Source: Pectobacterium aquaticum (GTDB lineage Bacteria; Pseudomonadota; Gammaproteobacteria; Enterobacterales; Enterobacteriaceae). Taken from it: a DNA stretch of 64,000 nucleotides. Both the position numbers and the translations under genes were made by a program. The stretch is from NCBI RefSeq assembly GCF_003382565.3, contig NZ_CP086253.1:62001-126000 (forward strand), read 5' to 3'. The notes below the pieces were generated by a model. The model searched no databases and had not been told where the DNA came from. It worked only from the letters and a program-made list of their open reading frames with translations. This document shows, piece after piece, positions 16,601 to 24,425 of the stretch. Each line of letters opens with the position of its first letter. The first letter of the stretch is position 1.

Positions 16601-18926
16601 AGTTAAAAAATACTCCAAATAAAGATAGGTTACCTTCTGCTTTGGCAAGGATGCTGTTTCTTGAAAATATTTTATTTAACTTAGATAATGTGTTGTCAAA
16701 TCTCTCTTGATCGTTGTTCTGCGTTACTCCCGTCCCCGTTTTATGAGTGATTAAATCGTATTGATGATTGTTAATTATGATGTCTTTTTTGGCAGTTAAT
16801 GCAGTGTTTGTGTTATCTCCAAAAATAACACCTGATAAATTTATATTCCCACCCGAATTTAAAGAAAGCGTATCTCCTGCGTGGAGTGATGCATACTGAC
16901 GATCGCCATTATCATTAAATGTTGGTCGCGTGCCTGTGGAGTAATAGATATTACCTTCACGGCTGTTAAGACTAACGTTATTTGCTTTCAAAACCGATAT
17001 CGTTGAAGCAATTGTGGCAATGGAGTTGATGTTTATATCTTTGTTTTTTGATAGTAAATTTGAGTTGTCAATAATTGTTTGATTTTTAGAAATCAAATTT
17101 ATATTATTTGATGATTCAATTATACCATTTATTTTTATATCACCAGCATTCAGTAAAACTTCATTTCCATTAATGTTTATTGTGTCAGGAGTGACAACCG
17201 TTGGAGAGGTTGGTTGCAGGACATTTCCTATTTTTATTAGCCTTTCAAAATCTGCAACGACATTCCCAGTGGCATGTACCTTTGCCGATAGCAACTGCTC
17301 GCCTTTAAAAACGCTCTCTTTGTCTTTGACTTTATAGTAGGCAAGGATAAGCGGTATACCATCATCCAAAATAGTTGTACTGGCCGATTGTGGCGTATTC
17401 GAACGTCTAATGGCCTGTTCTTGTGCCGTTTCTGAGCGGAAATTGGTTGTATGTTCAGTTTGTTTTAACAACGGGGAGATATTTAAAAATTCCTGTCCTG
17501 CCAGAAAGATATTTCCATAGGATTTCAAATTGCTGGCGTTATTCTCCAACCGTGTAGCATTAATATAGAGGTTTTTTGCTCCGTGAATTTCGGATTCAGA
17601 TGTAGCAACGTCCCCTTCAAGCTCTTTTTTAACAATTAAAGGGATATATGTTTTTGCATCGGAAAGCGATCGTATTGGTAATTCATTGCCAACATTAAGG
17701 TTGGCGTAAGTTAAATCCTTCTTCTCTTTTACAACGATCTGATCTCTGACATTGTTAAGCGATCTCGTCCGAATCACCAAATCCCCGATATTGGTTTTAA
17801 TCGTCCCTGAACGATTTTCGACCTTAACGCCTTTATTCCCCGTCGCGTCTTTTTGGATCCACAGGTTGTTGTTGGCCTGAATGGTGGCCTGCGTGTTGGT
17901 CAGGTTATCGTTGAACAGGCGCATATCTTCGCCTGCTATAATATTCCCTTGGTTATTCAATACGGTACTGGCAAGCGTGATATCACGATCGCTTTTCACC
18001 GTATTGCCTGCGGCGATGTCGACCTGTTGTGCAGTCAGATTAATATCGGTTTTCGCGTGCACATTACCGAGCTGGATTTTACCTTTGCTGTCTAGCGTAA
18101 TGCCTTGCTGAGAGCTGGTCAGGTTAGCGACGTTCGCACCAACGCCATCCTCGGTTGCCACGAGTCGGATACGTTCAGCGTACATGCCGCCAAGCGCTTT
18201 GGTGTCGACTGCCAGTAGTGGTTTTGCACCTTCTCCGGCGATAGGAACGATCGTGCCGGTTTTGAAATCGACCCGATTGCTGCCTTGAGTTAGCGTCAGG
18301 TTTTTCGCGTTGATTTTGCCGTTCAGTTCGGTTGCCCGGCTGAGGATATCGACATAATCCGTTGCTGAACCGTCCAGGCCTTTGCCACCAATGGTGATGC
18401 TGCCTTTTTTCACTTCCAGCGCTTCAAGTGCGCCTTGCTGATCTAACACCGGTTTACCCGTCGTCAGCGTGGCTGAAGGCGTGTTGATAAACCCACATCC
18501 GTCACAGGTGATGCCGTTAGGGTTAGCAATCAATACGTTGGCTTTATTCCCGAAGACTTCTATTTTCCCTTGCAGGTCTGAGCGGGTGGAGCCCGTCACC
18601 TCGTTGATAATCAAATCGGCCGCTTTGCCATTGAGGTTGGCGTTAGCGTTTACCTGTCCGGCCAACTGCGATTGACCTGCGGCAATGCTGTTATTTAGCA
18701 CGGCACCAGGTGTTCCGACGCTGAAATCTTTATAGGTATTGTGAGAAACACCTGCCGCATTTGGCGTCGCGATATTGATGACCGGGACGGCACCCGCGTT
18801 GTTGACCTGCGTACGTGGGCCGTCTGGCGTGAGCGCCGCGAATGCAGGGTGTAAGGGTTGAATTGCGGTCAGGTAGATCAGCAGATAGCTAAGCCCGCGT
18901 GTGGTGCGGTTATTGAATTTTTCCAT
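13674..18926 (-). CDS. TpsA-family filamentous hemagglutinin/CdiA-like exoprotein with C-terminal deaminase toxin domain
   Basis: A 1750-residue exoprotein for two-partner secretion through the TpsB encoded just upstream. A signal peptide ends near residue 30. The TPS domain follows, with NPNG at 135-138 and a CDGC pair at 141-144, then beta-helical hemagglutinin repeats (to about 1100). About 1190-1375 is a DUF637-like Ala/Gly-rich pre-toxin region (GNLTKTMRALGSSASVQS, SFKDNFTTALLSNIGSQINA). The last ~130 residues look like a BURPS668_1122-type toxin deaminase: DSE near 1684 and TERPACGSC near 1710-1717 would supply the zinc ligands and catalytic Glu. No VENN motif was seen before the toxin. 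Bases about 16150-17750 and the 3' end are AT-rich relative to flanks. It ends in an ATGA overlap with the immunity gene. Likely role: contact-dependent killing of competitors by nucleic-acid deamination, possibly with adhesion. Confidence 0.85.
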   Translation of the reverse strand: MEKFNNRTTRGLSYLLIYLTAIQPLHPAFAALTPDGPRTQVNNAGAVPVINIATPNAAGVSHNTYKDFSVGTPGAVLNNSIAAGQSQLAGQVNANANLNGKAADLIINEVTGSTRSDLQGKIEVFGNKANVLIANPNGITCDGCGFINTPSATLTTGKPVLDQQGALEALEVKKGSITIGGKGLDGSATDYVDILSRATELNGKINAKNLTLTQGSNRVDFKTGTIVPIAGEGAKPLLAVDTKALGGMYAERIRLVATEDGVGANVANLTSSQQGITLDSKGKIQLGNVHAKTDINLTAQQVDIAAGNTVKSDRDITLASTVLNNQGNIIAGEDMRLFNDNLTNTQATIQANNNLWIQKDATGNKGVKVENRSGTIKTNIGDLVIRTRSLNNVRDQIVVKEKKDLTYANLNVGNELPIRSLSDAKTYIPLIVKKELEGDVATSESEIHGAKNLYINATRLENNASNLKSYGNIFLAGQEFLNISPLLKQTEHTTNFRSETAQEQAIRRSNTPQSASTTILDDGIPLILAYYKVKDKESVFKGEQLLSAKVHATGNVVADFERLIKIGNVLQPTSPTVVTPDTININGNEVLLNAGDIKINGIIESSNNINLISKNQTIIDNSNLLSKNKDININSIATIASTISVLKANNVSLNSREGNIYYSTGTRPTFNDNGDRQYASLHAGDTLSLNSGGNINLSGVIFGDNTNTALTAKKDIIINNHQYDLITHKTGTGVTQNNDQERFDNTLSKLNKIFSRNSILAKAEGNLSLFGVFFNSGRDIDLIANGILTIDSKKTDEAYKKYLPSTRHPSLSSRIVSNGNLLINSGNTLSIKSANLSASNITLLAGNTLSLLSTAYSAIATPDEDNRDDRHAITQINARRNLTLATNGDLIAYGSSLSSIGDMTLSSRGKMEFNALKNYAMREGNNEFNESTTQQNVVLNSGGVLTLLSNSSILFQATSLVAKGAMDVAAKGGFLYAQAMEETNHYETESSSRTWYGKKKKGKQTYHSVSNKVAEFTAGSDISLLSRDDSIYEASKIAAGKNAKLTSTKGQVIFKAVKNTTFEQTITTSKGFFIKNSDKGYTKDTWLLPSIHAGGQFTVDAATGISADVKTHNAKSLQEALLILSNTPGATWLKGLNSRKDVQWNAVQDAYSSWNHTTQSLNPVVGAVIAIAVAAVTAGAGLAGMAATAAAGTTSGMTATVMSGAVYSGMTALTSQAAIALIDNKGNLTKTMRALGSSASVQSLVTSMAVGGALASFDHILKTGRAVVGAEKLPMLSNGDWSKVAQRVAGQSVISSSIGTAINGGSFKDNFTTALLSNIGSQINAEGAKFIGDNGSVLDVPGKALSHAVVSGIAAEISGGNVKGAAAGALAAELAGIIINDNLVKSEGWQEKQAQISRFAGAIMGAVATGKASGVNSGANAAEIVERFNRQLHLDEIQAIKELAEGNKEKEMRLLAASCRKVNCVAQESLNSEERQQYETLMALYPATREEDGILANYWVQKDRQRTSNYPLYVGYDMEQLFTYTTGDSISDGQMFARNQWIENFSQMTGWSKDTVEALGFGISIASTFAGIGKAGVGNQYLSKSLVTPTAGWKSYLVNEKTIQQTVAFKQQVTDLRAGLPSDPKRSGNVAVADINIPGIPKTLAAHSGVNVSGNGLVGKGSESFKYQEIPNNKGFIIARNTDSEYKILDNISDKLAGNISAKGTVTIFTERPACGSCLGVVEQFQQRYPGIEVKILDNNGITLRPGAKK

Positions 18927-18964
18927 GTGACTTTCCTTGTTTTCCTTTTGCTGTGAATCAATGC

Positions 18965-20647
18965 TTAATCAAAAAGTGCTGTAACGGGGAGGGAGGCGTT
19001 CCAGTAAACGACGGCGTTATCGGGATGGAGATCGTCCGGGAAATGCAGCGGCACACCGAGCGACACGGATTGGCTTACCCAACGTGAAGACGCGGACAGA
19101 CCAACGGAAGCGCCGGTCATATTGCCGCCATCGACTTTGCCGGTTTTCCCGGCGATCCATCCGCTATCCACTGCCGTTGTGAGCGCGATATCGCCCAGGA
19201 ACGGCAGCGTGGCGAATTGCCAGTTCACTTCGTTACGCCAGTAGAAACCCCGATTGCCGGTCAGCGTTTGTTCCTTAAAGCCCCGCACGGAATACTCGCC
19301 GCCGAGCGAGACGCGTTCGCTGGTATACAGGTTGTCCGGCGTGGTTTGGCCGTAGAGGGAGGTCAGGAAGGTCAGCGAAGGTGCAAGCGGGTAGAAATAG
19401 CTGCTGCTGACGCTAAATTTACGGAACTCGCTGCGTGGCAGGCCACTGTTTTCCTTTGTGTCATCCGTCGCGCCCCAGCTCCTCAAGCCGTGGCTTAGCA
19501 TCGGGTTGAGCGTAAAATATCCACCTGCCAGCGTGGTGCTGTAGCTGAGTCCAATACTGGCGCTGCTGACCGTAGGGCTGCTGACTTCAAGGCGTTCGCC
19601 TGCCATGCGGTTCTCGGTGCGTCGACGAGAAAGCGCGCTATCCAGCGCCAGCTTTTGCTTCCCATCCCGATAGAGCGTTCTGTTGAGGTTGAGTCGATGG
19701 GTATTGCTTTGGCCTTCATAGCGATACGCGCTGCTGCCAATCGGGATCGGCTGGAAAAAGTCGTTCCAGGCGTATTGATAGCCGAGTGTCCAGTAGCCAT
19801 AAGGCAAGGACATCCCGCCCGATAAGGCTTTGCTGCCGTAGCGATGGTTGAATGCGCTATCACGGCTGGCGGTGAGCCACCAGCGGTCAGCGAGTCGCAG
19901 CGGGTTATCGAGCGTGAGATGAGTGGAAAGTTGTTCGCGGCCCGTGCTTTTTTGTCCGCTGTTGTCCGTGCTGAGAGACAAGGCCACAGGGCGGGATTTT
20001 GTGGTGCGTTTTAGATAAACAATCGAACTTCCGGCTTGTTTTCCCGGCTGAATATCAATCGCCACCTGTTGCGAAGGCAGGCGATTAATCTGTTCCATCC
20101 CTTGTTCGATATCGCGCAGATTAAGAATACGTCCTTCCAGCCCGGGGAATGCCATCTTGATTGCCAGTGGTGTTTCCCCTTCCATGCGGATGGCTTCTAT
20201 TTTTCCCTCGCTGACGCTGATGATGAGCGTGCCGCCGGAGAGGTCTTGCTCCTGTAAATAGGCCTGACTGGTGACAAAGCCGTGATTGAGGTAGGTGTTG
20301 GTGGTTTCCCTCACGACGTTATGGATGGTGGCTAAATCAAGGCAGCGATTTTGGTAGCGTTGCTGGAGAGCGGTCCGATCTTTCGTCGAGAGAGTGTTTG
20401 CACCGTGAAAGACAATGCTTTGGATGGGGAAGCAGACGGCATCCTTTGCTGCTGATGCTGTGACCGTGGGTATCGTTAAGGTGGTGCTGTTTTCCAACGA
20501 TAAACGCTGCTGCTTGGCCTGCTCTAATAATGCTTTTTGCTGGAGCTCCAGCGCATCTCGATCCGTTGGGCTGATGGCAGTGGCGGCAAAGGTTGAGCTG
20601 CTGACGCTCAAAAAAATAAGGCTTATAAAAGAAAGGGTTTTACACAA
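18965..20647 (-). CDS. TpsB-family outer-membrane transporter (ShlB/FhaC/HecB type)
   Basis: The 560-residue partner that exports TpsA across the outer membrane. It has a signal peptide (ending near residue 22), then a charged helix DRDALELQQKALLEQAKQQR that in FhaC plugs the pore. Two POTRA-like domains follow (about 70-225; CFPIQSIVFHGANTL opens the first), then a 16-strand beta-barrel. The barrel carries the conserved VRGF of loop 6 in the segment GGEYSVRGFKEQTLTGNRGF. It lies 38 bases upstream of tpsA, the usual tpsB-tpsA order. A Fur box lies about 130 bases upstream of the start, so iron starvation probably induces the operon. Family assignment is firm; HecB versus CdiB naming is a matter of partner function. 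Confidence 0.92.
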   Translation of the reverse strand: MCKTLSFISLIFLSVSSSTFAATAISPTDRDALELQQKALLEQAKQQRLSLENSTTLTIPTVTASAAKDAVCFPIQSIVFHGANTLSTKDRTALQQRYQNRCLDLATIHNVVRETTNTYLNHGFVTSQAYLQEQDLSGGTLIISVSEGKIEAIRMEGETPLAIKMAFPGLEGRILNLRDIEQGMEQINRLPSQQVAIDIQPGKQAGSSIVYLKRTTKSRPVALSLSTDNSGQKSTGREQLSTHLTLDNPLRLADRWWLTASRDSAFNHRYGSKALSGGMSLPYGYWTLGYQYAWNDFFQPIPIGSSAYRYEGQSNTHRLNLNRTLYRDGKQKLALDSALSRRRTENRMAGERLEVSSPTVSSASIGLSYSTTLAGGYFTLNPMLSHGLRSWGATDDTKENSGLPRSEFRKFSVSSSYFYPLAPSLTFLTSLYGQTTPDNLYTSERVSLGGEYSVRGFKEQTLTGNRGFYWRNEVNWQFATLPFLGDIALTTAVDSGWIAGKTGKVDGGNMTGASVGLSASSRWVSQSVSLGVPLHFPDDLHPDNAVVYWNASLPVTALFD

Positions 20648-20777
20648 AATGAACGCAATCCTTACGTTGATTTACATTTTGCGCTTATATACACAAATGC
20701 CATATTCCGTGGCTAGGTAAAATCAATGGCCAGTAGAAATTCGACAGAATGCATTGAGAAACTCAATTCATGAGAAT

Positions 20778-20796
20778 AAAAATGATAGTCATTATC
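20778..20796. promoter_or_regulatory. Fur box upstream of the tpsB-tpsA operon
   Basis: The 19 bases match the E. coli Fur consensus at 16 of 19 positions, with core AATGATAGTCATTATC. The only genes it can serve as a promoter-proximal operator are tpsB-tpsA-immunity on the minus strand. To its right is the 3' end of a pseudogene transcribed toward it. Iron-replete repression of the toxin operon is inferred. Confidence 0.75.
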
Positions 20797-20854
20797 ATTT
20801 TTATATAGATAGAAAGGTAACTATATCGTAAGTCAGAGTAATTTTTATATTTAT

Positions 20855-20886
20855 CATAGGGTTTCCGCTGCGATGGAAACCCTATG
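20855..20886 (-). terminator. Hairpin terminator after the aminotransferase pseudogene
   Basis: Perfect 12-bp stem CATAGGGTTTCC / GGAAACCCTATG with an 8-base loop, 19 bases after the pseudogene stop codon. The following sequence on the minus strand is AT-rich. Confidence 0.7.
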
Positions 20887-20904
20887 AGGAGGAAGAGATC
20901 GAAA

Positions 20905-21592
20905 TCAAGTACGCGTTAGCGCCCCCAGACAGTCATCCAGTGCGCCGACCAGCCAGTCGATATCTTGTTTCTGGAATGCCAGCGGCGGACGCAGTTTAAG
21001 CACGTTGCCATAAGGACCCGCCACGGACGTCAGTACGCCGTTGTCGCGTAGCGCTTCCGTTAGATTCAGCGCCAGTGCTTTATCCGGCGTTTTGTTCTCT
21101 CTGTCACTCACCAGCTCAAACCCGATGAATAGCCCAGCACCGCGCACGTTGCCTACACTGGCGTATTTTTCTTGAAGAGTAGTGAGTTCCGCCAGCAACT
21201 GTGCACCCACGATGCGGCTGTGTTCCTGAAGCTGCTCATCGTGAATCACCTTCAGCACCGCCTGTGCCGCGGTCATCGCCACCGGATTCCCACCGAACGT
21301 ATTGAAGTAGGGGATCTGGTCGCTGAAGGCGGCGAGTACGTCGCTTTTTGCCAGCAGCCCAGATCCGGTGCATTGACCCGATAGGCATCCGGTGGTGGAA
21401 CCAGCTGCGTGGTCGCCGCCAACGGCTGGCCGCTGCCCAATGCAGGTGAGACGCCGGAGGTCAGATCGCTGGTGCCGTGGTAGGCTTCACGCGTCACGAT
21501 CACACCTGTGCCTATACATCGAGGTATTTCTTGCCGTCGGCATGTTCGGCGCGGAAGCTGTTGGTATCCATGATGGTTGAACGTGTTGACAT
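20905..21592 (-). pseudogene. Remnant of a class III PLP enzyme (aminotransferase/amino-alcohol-phosphate phospho-lyase type), three internal fragments
   Basis: Three pieces of one class III aminotransferase-fold protein lie in order in three different frames. A start fragment (from ATG 21592, MSTRSTIMDTNSFRAEHA then DGKKYLDV, stop) is followed by a middle fragment (VIVTREAYHGTSDL to DAYRVNAPDLG). A C-terminal fragment then begins GLLAKSDVLAAFSDQIPYFN and reads to the stop at 20905. Roughly 230 of an expected ~430 codons remain. The segment with the PLP lysine (GKPMGNG type) lies in the second gap and is lost. Next to an ethanolamine-type permease and an APH-type kinase, the intact ancestor was probably the phospho-lyase that splits phosphorylated amino alcohols to an aldehyde, ammonia and phosphate. 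An ordinary aminotransferase is possible. Confidence 0.85.
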
Positions 21593-21625
21593 ACTCTCTC
21601 CCGTTATAAAATGTGCGCCGCAGTG

Positions 21626-22987
21626 TTAGTTGGCATCGGCGACAAGCGGCTCGAGCAGATGTTCCCGTCGTGCTTTGGTCGTCAGGAAATAGAGGTAGCC
21701 GAGCAGCATAAAGGTGCAGAACAGCCCCCCGATCACTGGGTTGAACCAGAGCATCGCAATCAGGCAGATGATGGCGCAGACGAGTGCGAACGCGGGGACG
21801 ATAGGGTAACCGGGGGCACGATAGCTGCGTGCCATATTGGGGGCGCTACGGCGCAGGCGGAACAGGCTTAACATGCTCATGATGTACATGACGATGGCGC
21901 CAAAAACCGCCATGGTAATCATCGCTGCCGTCAGGTTCATGCCCTGTAGGTTAATCCCGTCGCAGAAGATGGCGGCAATCCCGATTGCGCCACCAGCCAG
22001 AATGGCGCGGTGTGGGGTGTGGAAGCGGGACAGCTTGGCAAGCCCCGGCGGAAGATAGCCTGCGCGCGCCAGTGCGAAGAACTGGCGAGAATAGCCCAAA
22101 ATAATGCCGTGGAAGCTGGCGATAAGACCGAACAGACCAATCCACACCAGCATGTGCATCCAGTTGGAGTTTTCCCCGACGATGAGTTTCATTGCCTGTG
22201 GCAAAGGATCGTTGAGGTCGGAGAGCTGACGCCAGTCACCCACGCCGCCAGCCATCACCATCACGCCAATTGCCAGCACCACCAGCGTCAGGATGCCGCT
22301 CACGTAGGCGCGTGGGATGGTGCGTTTCGGATCTTTCGCCTCCTCGGCAGCCATTGCTGCGCCTTCGATGGCGAGGAAAAACCAGATGGCGAACGGTATC
22401 GCTGCAAACATACCGGAAATGGCCGCGGGTGAAAATTCATGTTGTCCCGCCCAACCGTGTGCCACGAAATTACTCAGGCTAAAGCCTGGCGCAACCACAC
22501 CCATAAACACCAGCAGTTCCATGACGGCCAGCAGCGTGACTACCAGCTCAAACATCGCCGCCAGCTTCACGCCGAGAATGTTCAGGCTCATAAAGATAAG
22601 GTATGCGCCAACGGCCGCGAATTTGGGATTCAACTCAGGGTATTGCACGTTCAGATAGGCACCAATCGCCATTGAAATGGCTGGTGGTGCGAAAACAAAT
22701 TCAATCAGCGTGGCCATACCAGCAATCAGGCCACCCAGATCGCCGAACGCGAGTCGGCTATAGGCAAAAGGGCCGCCAGCATGGGGGATCGCCGTAGTGA
22801 GTTCGGTAAAGCTAAAAATAAAACAGGTGTACATGGCGGCAATGAACAGCGTCGTGACTAAAAATCCCAACGTGCCAGCGACACCCCAGCCGTAGCTCCA
22901 GCCAAAATATTCACCAGAAATTACCAGTCCTACCGCGATACCCCACAAATGCAGGGTGCCCAGCGTGGGCGTTAATTTGCTCGTCAT
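21626..22987 (-). CDS. Ethanolamine permease-type APC transporter
   Basis: An inner-membrane amino acid/polyamine/organocation transporter of 453 residues with about twelve hydrophobic segments. It resembles the ethanolamine permease subfamily. Typical pieces are GLVISGEYFGWSYGWG in helix 1, PHAGGPFAYSRLAFGD, SMAIGAYLNVQYPE, FLAIEGAAMAAEEAKDPKRT, and RQFFALARAGYLPP. A longer frame reaches 23260, but the family begins near MTSKLTPTLG, and the ATG at 22987 has GGGGA at a workable distance. The pseudogene begins 33 bases after its stop, so the two formed an operon. It is divergent from the kinase gene. The substrate is probably ethanolamine or a related amino alcohol, by family and context. Confidence 0.85.
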   Translation of the reverse strand: MTSKLTPTLGTLHLWGIAVGLVISGEYFGWSYGWGVAGTLGFLVTTLFIAAMYTCFIFSFTELTTAIPHAGGPFAYSRLAFGDLGGLIAGMATLIEFVFAPPAISMAIGAYLNVQYPELNPKFAAVGAYLIFMSLNILGVKLAAMFELVVTLLAVMELLVFMGVVAPGFSLSNFVAHGWAGQHEFSPAAISGMFAAIPFAIWFFLAIEGAAMAAEEAKDPKRTIPRAYVSGILTLVVLAIGVMVMAGGVGDWRQLSDLNDPLPQAMKLIVGENSNWMHMLVWIGLFGLIASFHGIILGYSRQFFALARAGYLPPGLAKLSRFHTPHRAILAGGAIGIAAIFCDGINLQGMNLTAAMITMAVFGAIVMYIMSMLSLFRLRRSAPNMARSYRAPGYPIVPAFALVCAIICLIAMLWFNPVIGGLFCTFMLLGYLYFLTTKARREHLLEPLVADAN

Positions 22988-23245
22988 CACATTATCCCCG
23001 TCAGTCTGCTCATGGTTATTCAGGGCCAGTACGGCAACCCCTGTTGGCTTGTGTAGCGATAATGCCCACGCTTGTTGGTGGAAAACTTGACGCTGGCGCA
23101 TCGAATGCTGCGCGCTGAAGTCAACTTTTACGGTGGGTATCGCGCCTGCGCCTTCTGGGGTCAAACTGGGGTTCTGGTGCGTCAAGTTTCTCTGTACGAC
23201 ACACGCCATGCTGAACGCTCGTTGAGTCGCGTCGGAGTGGGAACC
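22988..23245. promoter_or_regulatory. Divergent promoter region permease / amino-alcohol kinase
   Basis: 258 bases between two divergent genes of one locus. It should carry both promoters and the binding site of the AraC-type regulator at 24426. No individual site could be recognised. Confidence 0.4.
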
Positions 23246-24253
23246 ATGAGTGCTAAACAATATGACACCTTAAATAATTCAGAAATTACCTCGCTGGCGC
23301 ACCGTGCGCTTGCTTGCTACCCAGCGGCGCTACAAGGCGAAGTGCGGCTGCTGTGCCGCTCGGAAAATGCGACGTTTCTTGTTTCGTCGGCAGGTAAGCG
23401 TTATGCACTGCGACTACATCGTAGCCACTATCACCAGAAAGCAGAGATTGAAAGCGAGCTGCTGTGGCTGGATGCGCTGCGAGAGACGGGCATTGCCGTG
23501 CCGGAAGCGGTTCGTAATGTGGACGGGGAGCGTGTGCAGTCACTGGGTTTATCCGACGGTTCCTGTCGCTATGCCGTGCTGTTTCACTGGATTGACGGCG
23601 AGATGCCGACCACCCGCATTGATCCGCGAGCGTTCCAGCAACTGGGCGAGATCACTGCTCGCCTGCACCAACATAGCCGCCAGTGGCAGAAACCTGACGG
23701 TTTCCAGCGTATTGTCTGGGATCATCACACGATGGTCAGCGCGCAGAGTCATTGGGGAAACTGGCGTGACGCGCCGAACCTATCGCATGGCGAACACGGT
23801 ATTGTCGAAGAGGCCATCGGGCGTATGGGGGCGGAAATGGCGGAATTTGGCAAATCGCCGCACCGCTACGGGTTGATTCATGCCGACCTGCGCCTGACCA
23901 ATCTGCTCCTGCATCGCGGCGAAACGCGAGTTATCGATTTTGATGACTGCGGTATGGGGTGGTATCTGCACGATCTGGCCGCGGCGATCAGCTTTGTCGA
24001 GCACCATCCGCGTGCGGCGGAGTGGGTTGAAAACTGGCTGTGTGGTTATGAACGTGTGGCGCACGTCAGCGATGAGGAATTGGCGCTGTTGCCGACGCTG
24101 TTGATCCAGCGGCGCATCCAGCTTACGGCGTGGGTAGGGTCGCACGCAGAAACCGAGATGGCGCAGAGTCTTGGGCCAGACTGGGCAAAACACAGCGTGC
24201 GCCTGTGTCGGCGCTATCTGGAAACCAGCGATCTGCCGATTGGCGTGGCCTGA
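23246..24253 (+). CDS. APH-family kinase, probable amino-alcohol (ethanolamine) kinase
   Basis: A cytosolic 335-residue protein of the aminoglycoside/choline kinase-like family. The catalytic loop is LIHADLRLTNLLL (His-x-Asp with Asn five residues on), followed by VIDFDDCGMGWYLHDLA, the metal-binding DxD-type segment. The nucleotide lysine is probably in RYALRLHR near the N-terminus. The start at 23246 (MSAKQYD) is chosen over an upstream frame that runs through the divergent promoter. Beside an ethanolamine-type permease and a phospho-lyase-type remnant, it probably phosphorylates ethanolamine or 1-amino-2-propanol. That kinase/phospho-lyase route was described biochemically for Erwinia carotovora, from memory. 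Substrate is inferred. Confidence 0.78.
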   Translation: MSAKQYDTLNNSEITSLAHRALACYPAALQGEVRLLCRSENATFLVSSAGKRYALRLHRSHYHQKAEIESELLWLDALRETGIAVPEAVRNVDGERVQSLGLSDGSCRYAVLFHWIDGEMPTTRIDPRAFQQLGEITARLHQHSRQWQKPDGFQRIVWDHHTMVSAQSHWGNWRDAPNLSHGEHGIVEEAIGRMGAEMAEFGKSPHRYGLIHADLRLTNLLLHRGETRVIDFDDCGMGWYLHDLAAAISFVEHHPRAAEWVENWLCGYERVAHVSDEELALLPTLLIQRRIQLTAWVGSHAETEMAQSLGPDWAKHSVRLCRRYLETSDLPIGVA

Positions 24254-24425
24254 ATGCACCACGGACGGGCAGCGTGCGCTATCGTAATGCCTGCTCGTCC
24301 CACAAGAGATTTGTAACCCATTGATTTCGCTTCCTCACGCTCTGGTATGAAACTTGCTGGTATGAAGTCTGCTGATCGTTTCATGGCCCGTTGGCGGGTT
24401 GTGTGATACGGCGAGGTGAAAGGCA

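Noticed and set aside
23072..23245. N-terminal extension of the kinase reading frame, and the matching extension of the permease frame (22988-23260)
   Set aside because: Both run through the shared divergent promoter region and lie outside the conserved protein starts.
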